From contig NW_019775669.1 of the NCBI RefSeq assembly GCF_001039355.2, positions 198,802-262,801 on the forward strand: a DNA stretch of 64,000 bases. The letters are read 5' to 3'. The notes below the pieces were generated by a model, which made no database searches, was not told the DNA's origin, and was given only the letters and a program-made list of their open reading frames with translations. The first letter of the stretch is position 1, and each line of letters opens with the position of its first letter. Made by a program: the position numbers and the translations under genes. This stretch comes from Lingula anatina. Its lineage: Eukaryota > Brachiopoda > Lingulata > Lingulida > Lingulidae. Shown in pieces: positions 12,301-21,156 of this stretch.

Positions 12301-15300
12301 AAAAAACTTAAGTTACTTGGAGTTTTATTATTTTATTTTTTTTTAGCAAAAACTGGCAGTTTATTCCACTACACAAATGATTTCTGGACAGCCTTTGCAC
12401 AGTAAAAAAAGGAAAGAAAAAATCAGGTGAGAAGGATTTTACACTCATAGATGCTCATTGTGTCTCACAGACATAATTCCATCAGTCTACTCTTTGCAGA
12501 AAAATCCAACTTCCTATTTTCCTAATTTGTGTTTTGTCATGGCCTAGCAACTAGTCAAAGATTTATTGATCATTATGGTTCACAGTTCAGGTAAACAATG
12601 CAAATTTGCCAATCAATACTTGAACACACTCTAGTGTGTTTGTACAGTAGAACAAATTCTTCTCCAGTTGCATAAAGTCCCCACCGATGTAAAAGACACA
12701 TAATATTAACTGCAGCTTGCAGTGTTACTTTTCAGGTGTAGTTAAGGTTTTCAATTCATCAATAATTTACGTCTTTGAAGGTCCCAGCAAACTTAGTCAA
12801 AAGAAATTCCCCTTGCCCCTAATTCATAATCCAACAAACAAACATAACATTATTAGACCATAATGGCCTCCCTTTTTCATTTACACATTTAATACGATGA
12901 ATAATAAATACCACAAATTTCTACACAACAAAAACCAATATTTCCTTCCACTCTAAATAAATATGTTTATATAAGCTCAAAATCATTAAATACACGTATA
13001 TATATCCTTTAAGAGATCAAATCTGGATTGAAATTAAAAGCCACAAGCAAAACCCACTGCTTTGAAATTCATATATTTGCATTTATGTGTGCTTCTGCCT
13101 ATATAAGGATGCCAAGACCTCCTATTTCATACAAAATACAAAGATAAAATATTATACTTACTCAGGTTCTTCTGGTGCATCTAGGATGGCCATCATGATA
13201 CAGTTAATGAGTATAGTCAAGATGATGATATAGTCAAAGAATTGGTTTGAAACCACATAGAGGGCAGCTCGTCTCACTGGGTTCCATGGTGCTAGGCAGA
13301 AAAATGCTCGCGTGGCAGAGAATCGGAAGATGTATTTACTGTTCCGAAACTTTGGAGCTATCACAACAAATGTCTGAAATGAAGATGTGTAGAAGTCTTT
13401 TACTTCTAAATTACATAGATTTTAAAAAATCAAAACAAAGTGTTCTTAATTCATAAAATAATGTACATAACATGGCATTAATGCAGTAAAAAAATGAAAC
13501 GCTGTGAAGATGGGTCTCATTGCTATAGAAATCAATTGTTGTCACACAAACTTTCAATGAAAAATGCTTCAATAAATTAAGATTGATTGAGACGTTGTTT
13601 CAACTGATTTTACGATGCATCATTTATGGTATGGACATTTATCCCTTAGGTGCTACATTCATAATTAATAGCATGATATAATGGCAGGTTTTATACTTGG
13701 GTGAGGCAAGGTTTAAGCAGGGGTGAAATAGCAATCTAAAAGGCTACAGGTTTTGACATTATGAAACGTGAATATGTATTGCTTTTCATTTAACTACAAT
13801 TTATGTCACAAACTAGAGGGAAAGGGTAAAAAACAAAAAATCTACCAAAGAAGTCTGGCTTACTAAATGAAATGCACCCTTAAAAATCAATATGAGCAAC
13901 TTTTAGAGAGAACATGTAGGGTATGTATAGATTTTCACATAGTAGATATCAACATGCAGATAGCTGTTGCTTCTTCTTAAGCAGGTGACTATAAACAAAA
14001 TCATTATTCGCTACTTTTTTCAATTAATTCAACCTAAAAGGCAGGTGACTTTCTTCTAAAGTGGTTCTGGCAGGTGAAACATCACCACTACAAAAGCTTT
14101 CAAGGAGAGTTAAATCAGTCAATACAGTACATATGTAACTTGCCTGCATGGGAAGTGGTGAGAATGGTTGGGATATGTATATAAAATGGGAGAAGCAGGA
14201 TGAGCAGAATTAAATATTTATATCATACCTTGTTACTGACCCAACCGTAATCAATCTGTATTATCAAGTAACAGAAAGAAGAAAAACAACAAACGTTAAA
14301 ACTGAACACAACACAATTAAAATGTGAGTGCACACTTCACGCAATTAATAAATCAAAGTACTGTTCTATTCTATGTGGAATAAACAAAAAAAGTATAATC
14401 TTATCCATTTTACTCATTAATTCAATTTAAAAAATATAATATAATGTAATGTTCAAAGAAAAAATTAGGAAAATGTAAAAGTGTTAAAGAACTAGTACAA
14501 AGAGTTTTATGTTGAGCAAAAATGTTCATGGGTTTTATTTTGTGTGGATAAGACATCTAACATGTTCTAAATTAACTTGATCAAATTTCCTTGCTCAAAA
14601 ATTGCACTTTTACTCAATGAAACATTCACTCAGTATCAGCAAGTGCAAAAAAAAAGCACTTTAAATTTAAACTTGGACCTAACTAGTTAGGTCCAAGATT
14701 TAAACAATTTCAATTTTATTTTAGAGTTTAAAACTCGATAGAGAGGTGGTTTGCAGTAACTAAAAATTGTTTCAAGGACACCAGACACTTTTTTTCGCAA
14801 AACCCACGATTATTTAAGGTTCCATCTGGGATCCTAGGTTCAAAACAGGAAAAATATACAATGACAAGGTTACATGTTACCTAGCTGTACGTGTAAATAG
14901 TTCACAGCATTTCTCTGTTATATCACACCATCCACGTACTACATGCGTACACATAATTTGGGATATGAACGATCTCTCTCTCTCTCTCTCATTTCTGTTT
15001 AGTCGGTAGTCATACGCATCCATACGCAAAATACTTATCAATTAATCACTTTCAAAATTCTTAGATTATATTTAGGGAAATGCTCCGATCTCAAAAATAC
15101 TGCGATATATCTCTATAACACATTCGAAATCGTGATTTTCTTTAGATTTCGTCAGACGAAAAAATCGAACAAGTTGTCGTTCACAAAAGCGGGAATCAAG
15201 GATAGCACATCTTGCAGGAAATATTTTCACGTGATACCATTTTCATAAACCCTATAGCAAGACCACGTCCTGCGAGAGTGTATTTTCCAAACGGAAAATT

Positions 15301-17527
15301 AGCTATTTTCGCTGAAAAGTGATCACGCTACTAATTATGCAATAGAACAAAGTATAATCATAAGGGATGTGCCTAAGAGCATTTGTTATTAAAATTTCAG
15401 AATACAGATATATCCACGACTTGACAGTCAATATAGTGCCTTCGACAACGTAATACATGTAATAAGTAAGTACTGTTGCTATAAAATTCTACTGGTTTAC
15501 AGTGTAAACAGCCATCTATATACATTTATGTCAACGGAGATGCTTCGCAAACTTTCTTTTTCTTGTATGACCACCAATTACTTTTACAGAGTATAATATT
15601 GGCAAAAAATAATTTTCATTCAATATCTAAATGCATTTTCGTTAAATCTACACTTTTTCTTTGTCATAAAAAACGCCATCTCGCCAATATTGTCTTCTTT
15701 GGCATTGTCAATTTGCGATCTAAACCACATTATCACGAAGTAATCGAAAAGGATCAACGAGTAAACATCGTGTCATCAACACAATAGCTTCCCATTAAAT
15801 GTAACTTATTCAGCAGACGCAAACACAGATGCCTGTGTAGGCAGTGTGGGGAAATGGAAATATTTTAACAAGGCAACAGTGACGTCACGCTCGTTTAGTC
15901 TGGATTTCTACAGAGTGCCGTTTTTATAAGAAACCAGATTTGTTTACTCCAAAATAGATTTACAATTACAACAAGGACCATTTTAGTAACACATTTAGTG
16001 CAAGGAAGATTTTCAATTCGGCCTTGTTATCTTAATCGCCAAGCTTTATTATATGCAACCTCAAAAGTTATGCAGAGTAAATGAAGCGAATCTTGCCGTT
16101 CTCTAGCAAGGTTAGAACCTTCAGCTCCCGACAGCGACCACAGAATTTCGTTGCCTAGGAAGTGTAGTTATGATCTAAACAGAGTCATACCTCGCGTTGT
16201 CATTTATTTTTCTTGGGTGATTATTGTAGCTTGTTTTATTTCTTCTGTGACAAAAAAAAAGCACACTGGGGAAAAGAAAATGAATAAATACGATAGCGAA
16301 GGAAAATGAGGCTACGTCTGTCATTCTAGAGATTTTTAAAACAAATTTCCATACCCCACCTTTTTTAGATTAAAATTTGTTTGGTGTCCAAAACACTCAA
16401 TGATTCTATAAATTCGATTTTTATAACACTTATAAGTTATAACACTTAGCCACTTTAATATTTATAAAAATTAACCAATTGATTTGGACACCGAATTTGA
16501 TTTATAATTCCTTTTTGCGATCAGAAATTCGACTTACGTACAAAACATTCTATTATCTTAGAGTAAGAAATACGGCCGTATTACTGGACTAGAACAAAGC
16601 GTTTGTCAGGTTTTTCGTTGTTTCAAGCAATTTTGTGAGTGAGTGTACTGGGATTTGCAAAATGTGCAATTGGCATCTGTTACTTCTCATATATAAGAAT
16701 ATCGCGAAAAAATATTTTGGTCTTTCAAAACTATGAAGCCCACATAGACGAAAGAGGTCTACAGCAGGCACACCATCAGTTAGAAGTAGGCTATCATCGA
16801 CAAAACTGGTTGCGGTCGATTGTCGTTAAGCAGGAAACTTAACACCTGAATATGATAGCTCCTAAGAGAAACGCCATCGATAAACTGCTGTAATATTCAT
16901 ATATCCAAACGACATCAATCCAGATCTCAATACACGGTTGACGCACTGGGAACTATCAAAACGTCCACCTCGGGCAGACCCACCCACAAGACTTAGGTAC
17001 ATGTACTTGTGCTCTTACCGAATTTCAATTTGTAAAAATCATCTTAACGTTACAATATGATCGGAACTCTATTGATCCAGTGAGGCCAACAGGGCCCAAT
17101 CAGGACGGTCTTTATCGCCGGTTTCTGAAGCATATAACACTAAATTCTGGTAAAGCAACATCTTCATAAGGGTAAACGTATATTATAATTCCGGTCACAA
17201 GACGGATTTGGCGAAACAAAACATCAAGGAAGCTGAAGTCCAAGGATAGCAATGCTACCGCTTTCAATTTTGCCATGAGTAAAATTGAATTAAGTCCCCA
17301 AGGGAAAGAAAAACACGTCCCGATCTGTCAAGAGACAGATGGTCGTGTTAGTGCGACTCAAAGAGAGAATCCCACCAAACCAAACATTGTAATAACAGTT
17401 TTGGGAGTGTGTGTAAAATCGTTGAGAATTTGGTTAAACAAGACGTTAAGATAAGAGTTCTCTTGGTTCGTGATATGTTCAATCTAAGCGCCTTAAAGAT
17501 TTTTGAGATTATTATAAAATTTCACGA

Positions 17528-17567
<40 letters not shown>

Positions 17568-18519
17568 GACGTTCTGGTTTACATTCTTTTCAAATCCAAT
17601 AATAAATAATAGGCATACAAATTAAGAGTTGATTTTAAAATAAAAATGCTCGTTGATAAACATATAACGAGTGATATGTGCATTACAAAGGAGGAGGGAA
17701 ACCGCAAACAATTTACTTTAACAGCTTTTACATCAATTCGAGAATTTATGGACACATTTCACAAGTCCGGGGACCTAATTATAAATACCCAAAATCGGAT
17801 AATGACATTTACGGCCAAAAGCTGGAAACTAATCTAGTATTTTAACTGCTTTCTTGTATATTATTTACAATCAGTAGGTAAGTATTGATGTGATTTATGT
17901 AGGTACATACAAAAGAAAGTTAATGATCACGGATAAGAATATCACACATCTAGAGATAGATACATCTACAAACCTTTTCTTTTATATACTGGTCTATTTC
18001 CTCAATAGGTTTCCCATGAAGGCTCTTTGGAAACTCTAATGCGAGGTCTACAGGAAGAGGATTCCCTTCCACCAGTGAAGGATCTTTTTCGATTACTTCA
18101 CCATCCTCATCATCATTAAACTTCAGTTCCCCATCTACAAGAATGGCTTCTTGTTGTTTTCCAGCTTTTTCTTCAGCGAGTTTCTTTTCCTCTGCCTCTC
18201 TTTCTTCGAGGCGCCTTAATGTTTCCTTCGTAAAGGGTTTGAATACAATTTTGTCTTCGTCATCATCGTCTGATTCTTCTTTTGATCCGAGAAAAACTTG
18301 AGATTCTGTGAACCCCGACACGGGGTTTATAGATCCATTTGGCTGTGGACTACTGAGCCCTTTTGTTTCGTCGTTTAAGTTTGCTGTACTGCCCTCTTTG
18401 GGCTTTTCATCCTCCTCCATTCCCTCCAATAACTCATCCAGGTTTTCTTCTTCCTCTTCATCGTCTCTACTTTTACCTGTAAAAGGTCGATAATGTGCGA
18501 TTGTAATCCTTCCTGCCAT
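252..18519 (-). CDS. Voltage-gated sodium channel alpha subunit, N-terminal half (18 coding exons; gene continues past left edge)
   Basis: Pore-forming plasma-membrane channel of the four-domain family, carrying the inward sodium current of action potentials. Coding exons, 5' to 3': 18519-17974, 14255-14229, 13373-13162, 12123-11995, 10425-10304, 10004-9783, 9479-9419, 8689-8545, 8193-8059, 6239-5700, 5316-5226, 3964-3908, 2873-2650, 2349-2164, 1842-1646, 1397-1229, 942-633, 382-252. All junctions are GT-AG and phases agree, giving 3504 nt (1168 residues), open at the left edge. Domain I S4 has R330, R333, R336, K339; domain II S4 has R895, R898, R901, K904. The filter residues seen are D480 (TLDFWED) and E985 (CGEWIE), as in sodium rather than calcium channels. 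The N-terminus before S1 is about 100 residues longer than in vertebrate Nav1 and very acidic. Domain III, which separates Nav1 (DEKA) from Nav2 (DEEA), and the inactivation gate lie outside the window, so the subtype is open. Confidence 0.95.
633..942 (-). CDS. Sodium channel exon: domain II S6 end and II-III linker
   Basis: [18 protein letters not shown] is the canonical S6 end. The linker is basic at first ([19 protein letters not shown]), then acidic. The vertebrate ankyrin-binding motif is not seen in the part available. Confidence 0.96.
1229..1397 (-). CDS. Sodium channel exon: domain II pore loop and S6 start
   Basis: [20 protein letters not shown] leads to [13 protein letters not shown]985 is the domain II filter residue. 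S6 starts near [17 protein letters not shown]. Confidence 0.96.
1646..1842 (-). CDS. Sodium channel exon: domain II S4-S5
   Basis: Encodes [20 protein letters not shown] and then S5 ([17 protein letters not shown]), matching vertebrate FRLLRVFKLAKSW and IFAVVGMQLF. The extracellular loop to the pore is short. Confidence 0.96.
1975..2149 (-). mobile_element. hAT-like miniature inverted-repeat element in a sodium channel intron
   Basis: A 175-bp element fills most of the 321-bp intron between exons 2349-2164 and 1842-1646. The ends are inverted repeats (GGGGCCGTAGCAATAGTCC and, reversed, GGGGGCGTCTCGATAGTCT), and the interior has several copies of TTCGGACCAATGAA. The 8-bp direct repeat TATTTTAA flanks it exactly (1967-1974 and 2150-2157), the target-site length of hAT transposons. 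No coding capacity. A relative lies at 26502-26660. Confidence 0.8.
2164..2349 (-). CDS. Sodium channel exon: domain II S2-S4
   Basis: Encodes [20 protein letters not shown], then [20 protein letters not shown], then the start of S4 (SSVRTLRL). The S4 helix is split between this exon and 1842-1646. Confidence 0.95.
2650..2873 (-). CDS. Sodium channel exon: domain II S1
   Basis: A Cys-rich segment ([14 protein letters not shown]) precedes S1, whose [20 protein letters not shown]-type core is close to vertebrate ITICIVLNTLFMAMEHYPM. Donor GTAAGT. Confidence 0.95.
3908..3964 (-). CDS. Sodium channel exon: I-II linker
   Basis: A 57-nt exon encoding [19 protein letters not shown], bounded by TCACAG and GTTCGA, phase 1 on both sides. 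It could therefore be included or skipped without frameshift. Confidence 0.7.
4983..5040. repeat. (ATACA)n pentanucleotide microsatellite
   Basis: About nine perfect ATACA units ending in AATAAAATAAAAT, in a sodium channel intron. Confidence 0.95.
5226..5316 (-). CDS. Sodium channel exon: I-II linker
   Basis: A 91-nt exon encoding [20 protein letters not shown] and [10 protein letters not shown]. Assigned by TTTTAG and GTACGT splice sites and phase (0 to 1); the sequence itself is not diagnostic. Confidence 0.75.
5700..6239 (-). CDS. Sodium channel exon: I-II cytoplasmic linker
   Basis: Residues 534-713. It begins with a Lys/Glu-rich run ([15 protein letters not shown]) continuing the post-S6 helix, then low-complexity Ser/Asp/His-rich sequence typical of the poorly conserved I-II linker. 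The 540-nt frame is in phase with both neighbours (acceptor CTTAG at 6240-6241, donor GTAATT). Confidence 0.9.
8059..8193 (-). CDS. Sodium channel exon: domain I S6
   Basis: Encodes [20 protein letters not shown] followed by EEAKAQEA, the inner pore helix and start of the I-II linker. Acceptor TGTCAG, donor GTAGGA. Confidence 0.96.
8545..8689 (-). CDS. Sodium channel exon: domain I pore loop
   Basis: Residues 440-488. [20 protein letters not shown] precedes the pore helix and [16 protein letters not shown]480 is the first residue of the DE(K/E)A filter ring. The following residue is an aromatic Phe. Confidence 0.96.
9419..9479 (-). CDS. Sodium channel exon: domain I turret
   Basis: A 61-nt exon encoding [19 protein letters not shown]. 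The LCGN(V/I)SG motif matches the extracellular turret of fly para (LCGNISGAGQC). Acceptor TTTCAG, donor GTAAGT. Confidence 0.9.
9783..10004 (-). CDS. Sodium channel exon: domain I S4-S5 linker, S5 and turret
   Basis: Encodes [20 protein letters not shown] and the S5 helix, then a turret with N-glycosylation sequons (NGT, NFT). The donor TCAG|GTAATG at 9783 is the only one that keeps phase with the next exon. A second good donor (TTTTAC|GTAAGA, boundary 9757) lies 26 nt downstream in an open frame but would frameshift into exon 9479-9419. Confidence 0.9.
10304..10425 (-). CDS. Sodium channel exon: domain I S3-S4 voltage sensor
   Basis: Contains the S4 helix [19 protein letters not shown] with four positive charges at three-residue spacing, nearly identical to vertebrate Nav1. 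Donor GTATTC is weak. Many animal sodium channels have a duplicated, mutually exclusive version of this exon; I saw no second copy in the flanking introns. Confidence 0.95.
11995..12123 (-). CDS. Sodium channel exon: domain I S2-S3
   Basis: Encodes [20 protein letters not shown] and then [16 protein letters not shown], the most conserved S2-S3 stretch of the family. Acceptor TTATAG, donor GTAAGT. Confidence 0.96.
13162..13373 (-). CDS. Sodium channel exon: pre-S1 and domain I S1
   Basis: Residues 192-262. It contains the family signature [20 protein letters not shown], then S1 ([20 protein letters not shown]). Acceptor TTTCAG, donor GTAAGT, ends in phase 2. The S1 region ([14 protein letters not shown]) is unlike the vertebrate Nav1 version (ILVHSLFSMLIM). 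Confidence 0.95.
14229..14255 (-). CDS. Sodium channel 27-nt microexon
   Basis: Encodes exactly nine residues, IDYGWVSNK, between TACAG and GTATGA splice sites, phase 0 on both sides. Skipping it would join DQYIKEK directly to TFVVIAP, which aligns without a gap to the usual family sequence (DPYYINKKTFIVL), so it is probably a cassette exon. Confidence 0.7.
14972..14990. repeat. (CT)n microsatellite
   Basis: Short perfect CT repeat within the 3.7-kb intron between the sodium channel N-terminal exon and the microexon. Confidence 0.9.
17532..17566. repeat. (CT)n microsatellite
   Basis: About 17 perfect CT units in the same sodium channel intron. Confidence 0.95.
17974..18519 (-). CDS. Sodium channel exon: cytoplasmic N-terminus
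   Basis: Encodes residues 1-182. An ATG at 18519 follows an in-frame upstream stop. Acidic stretches ([30 protein letters not shown]) precede the family hallmark [20 protein letters not shown], equivalent to FRPFTRESL in fly para. The exon ends after [10 protein letters not shown] at a GTTTGT donor, phase 0. An internal CTTTTACAG at 18477 can act as an acceptor for the upstream exon at 20353-20572, so the [14 protein letters not shown] start may be one of two alternatives. Confidence 0.9.
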
Positions 18520-20352
18520 ATTTATGATAATAAAATTTTGTTAAGGGATGCTTAAACACCCTTAACCACACGCCGATATGTCCCAGTAAATTATTATCGT
18601 CTTCCTTAAGCACAGGACACTTTGACTTAAAGTTGACGCCATATTGTGTGCCTTAACATGATATCTCAGCACCAATTTCCTATCGATTCCATCGTTTTGT
18701 CCTCGGCCTATCTTCAAGAACTTCTCGCGACAAGTTAGCTGAATAATCCAATAAGTTCTTAATTAAATCCTGCCTTTTCCAGTTAGCCTGTTATTCTACA
18801 TGATTTTGCCATTTTTGGTATCAAACAGAAGGGCAGACCAACTTGTAGCGAGCGAAAATGGGCCCCAAAATGGTCGAATATAATGGCCGTGCAGTTATTG
18901 ACATTAGAAAGTAAAGAAAACAGAATAAAGGCATCGCCATTGTGGCAATCAACAGAGCAACATGGAGACTGGGCAATTGTTTATTGGTGACGTTGCGCTC
19001 CAGGGGACGGACCAAAACACTGTGGGCCAATAGGCGTTAAGTTCTCAAGATAGAGCGACTGAAAAGTTCCTTGCATCACCAGTATTGTCAAGGACTGCTA
19101 GAGAGCTAATCGGGTGTATCCGGGCATTTTTGTAAGGGAGGAACATAACACTGGCTGACTGGGGCATTTATTTGTAGACAAGGGTGATAAGGGACTACAT
19201 TTATAGTTCTTGCACACAATTAAAGGAGGATAGTTAATCAGGAAATTAAATAGTTTTTTACAGAGTCTGCATAAACCAAAACTTTGTGTCAAAAGTGCAA
19301 AAGGCGCCTCAAAGGTTCTGGTCTGGTTTCTAGCCCACATACAATGAAACAAAACCTCGAGTACTGTGAAAAAGAATAGTGCCTTAGGGTTGAGATTAAT
19401 ACATTTAAACCGCATCTATGGTATTATGACGGACTTCCGTATTTCTTATCAATGCTCATTTTTGAAGTATTTGACCGTAAGCTTACGACTGTAAGAGTAG
19501 GCTAATATATTTCCAAGAATTCGCCCCCATGTCTAAATAGAAGATAGCGTGCAACAAGTACCCTCCAAAGATACATAAAATAAATGAAATGTCTATTGCG
19601 ATGGGCTGGATATCGATCGATTTTTGCGCCAAATATAAGTAAAAACTCTCAGTAAATATATTTTCTCCAAGAAGGAAGTTAGTAAAAGTAGGACGATTCA
19701 AACCCCGGAATCTAAATATTGAGTTCTTTTGTAGAAGTTCCAAAATCGATAAGTCGCGGTTTTTGTACGAAAACGCCCGTTTTATGACAATATCGAGAAG
19801 AACTGGCTTCACCATGGCAGCAGCTCCTGTTATTTACTGCATGACTCTTCATGCACAAATACAAAATATTATTGGGAAATCATTTAATTACAACCTATAG
19901 AATAACAGATCAGTGGTGCCCTCTATCGCTGGGCTATGTAATTTCCAGAGAGTGGGACATGGTTGAAAACGCAGCACGCTTGAGGGCGTCTTGATAAAGA
20001 CAGTTGATACGGAAATTGATTAACTTTCAAATTCGGGCATCTATAGAATAAAGTTATATTGGGAATATTTTAGTGTGTCATGACATCAAATACGCCTGAA
20101 TCCTTTCCACAAAATACATGTTTAACCAACATTTAACGAAATATACGATGCCATTCATTAACCCACCAATGTGACACTTTCATTTAGGAGATAAATGTGT
20201 TTAACTTGGGCCACAATAGCATCAACTGTTCGACAGGAGACTGCGTCAAGACCTGTCATTAAGAGGCAGAGAAAATGTCGGAAGTTACCGATCGAAATTA
20301 GCTAACTTTAACTGACACAATTATAAGAGTTAAACGATTAAGTGAAACTTAC

Positions 20353-20572
20353 TTTTTGAAGGCATATATTCATGCCCTTTGGCCACACCGTTGCACGTTC
20401 CATTTTGTTGAGGAGCTTCTTGAATGGTAAAAGTCTTTTCCTCAACCCTCTCCCAAGCGGAGGTGGGTCGCGTCTGCCTGCCCAAGGCGGACCGTGTCCG
20501 AGAGCAGTCCAAGTCTTGGTCGTAGAAACTTTCAGACTCACTTGCTCTTGATCCTGGTCGAGATGATGACAT
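20353..20572 (-). CDS. Candidate alternative first coding exon of the sodium channel
   Basis: An open frame from ATG at 20572 encodes about 73 residues beginning MSSSRPGSRASESESFYDQD and ending GHEYMPSK. It stops at a good donor (AAAAA|GTAAGT, boundary 20353) one base into a codon. The acceptor-like CTTTTACAG inside the sodium channel N-terminal exon (exon would start at 18476) is in the matching phase; joining gives [14 protein letters not shown] in the channel frame. The frame stays open upstream of the ATG, and an AG lies just before it (ATTCAG|AGGATG), so it could also be an internal exon. I do not recognise the 73 residues. The alternative is an unrelated small gene or a chance open frame. 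Confidence 0.45.
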
Positions 20573-20735
20573 CCTCTGAATTATCTTTTGTATAAATCCA
20601 GTCTTTGGTTTTTCGTTGTTTTTGTTATTCCTTATGAAATACAACAAAAGATAGATTTACGTCGTTTGTAGTCTGAAAATAAAAAAATAAAAAAATGAAA
20701 GATTTAAAAGATTTGTTTAATTTCATTATCTCTAT

Positions 20736-20904
20736 GGCCGCATTCTGAACAGTGGACTAACTAGTCCACGGGTCAAATATGGCGACCCACTATAAAGCTT
20801 GCCGTCTAATCCGCCAATAGACACTAAATAGATTCACCGTGTATTCAAGTGGGTCGGCCATATTTGACCCTCGGATTAGTTAGTCCAAAGTTCTGAATGC
20901 GGCC
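20736..20904. mobile_element. Miniature inverted-repeat transposable element
   Basis: A 169-bp element with long imperfect terminal inverted repeats: GGCCGCATTCTGAAC, TGGACTAACTAGTCC and GGGTCAAATATGGC at the left; the same blocks reversed at the right. It is flanked by TAT on both sides. The GGCC-starting ends and a 3-bp target duplication suggest PIF/Harbinger, but the class is an inference. Non-coding. Confidence 0.75.
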
Positions 20905-20951
20905 TATGGAAGATAATACAAAATGAGCTGACGCATGAAACTAACACCCCA

Positions 20952-21156
20952 TTCTCATAGATTAGATCGACCTACATTGGATCGACCTAACTCCCTGGGG
21001 GTTCACGCTAAATAGCTGTCAGCCGGGCGGACACGAAAGTTAATTACCCCTTAAAGCTTGTAGTAGGCGGGGACGGACACTTAAGGGGGATTATCTGACA
21101 GTAATCTAGTGAGACTCCCCGCGGTGATAGATCGATCTAAAAGTTGTGAGAACAGA
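20952..21156. mobile_element. Degraded inverted-repeat element
   Basis: The ends carry TTCTCATAGATTAGATCGACC and, reversed, TTCTCACAACTTTTAGATCG, with further weakly matching inner blocks around CTGTCAG and GGACAC. No target-site duplication could be fixed. It sits 48 bp from the element at 20736-20904. Confidence 0.45.

Larger units (their letters stand above)
14256..17973 (-). other. Long 5' intron of the sodium channel gene
   Basis: No coding exon recognised. Its upstream two-thirds (from about 14.9 kb) has visibly more CG dinucleotides than the downstream gene body. In many invertebrates such contrast marks an unmethylated promoter-proximal region against a methylated gene body. It may contain regulatory sequence; nothing specific can be named. 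Confidence 0.5.

Noticed and set aside
19098-19815. Two minus-strand open frames of 105 and 110 codons upstream of the sodium channel
   Set aside because: No family resemblance, no convincing splice sites in phase, biased composition; likely chance.
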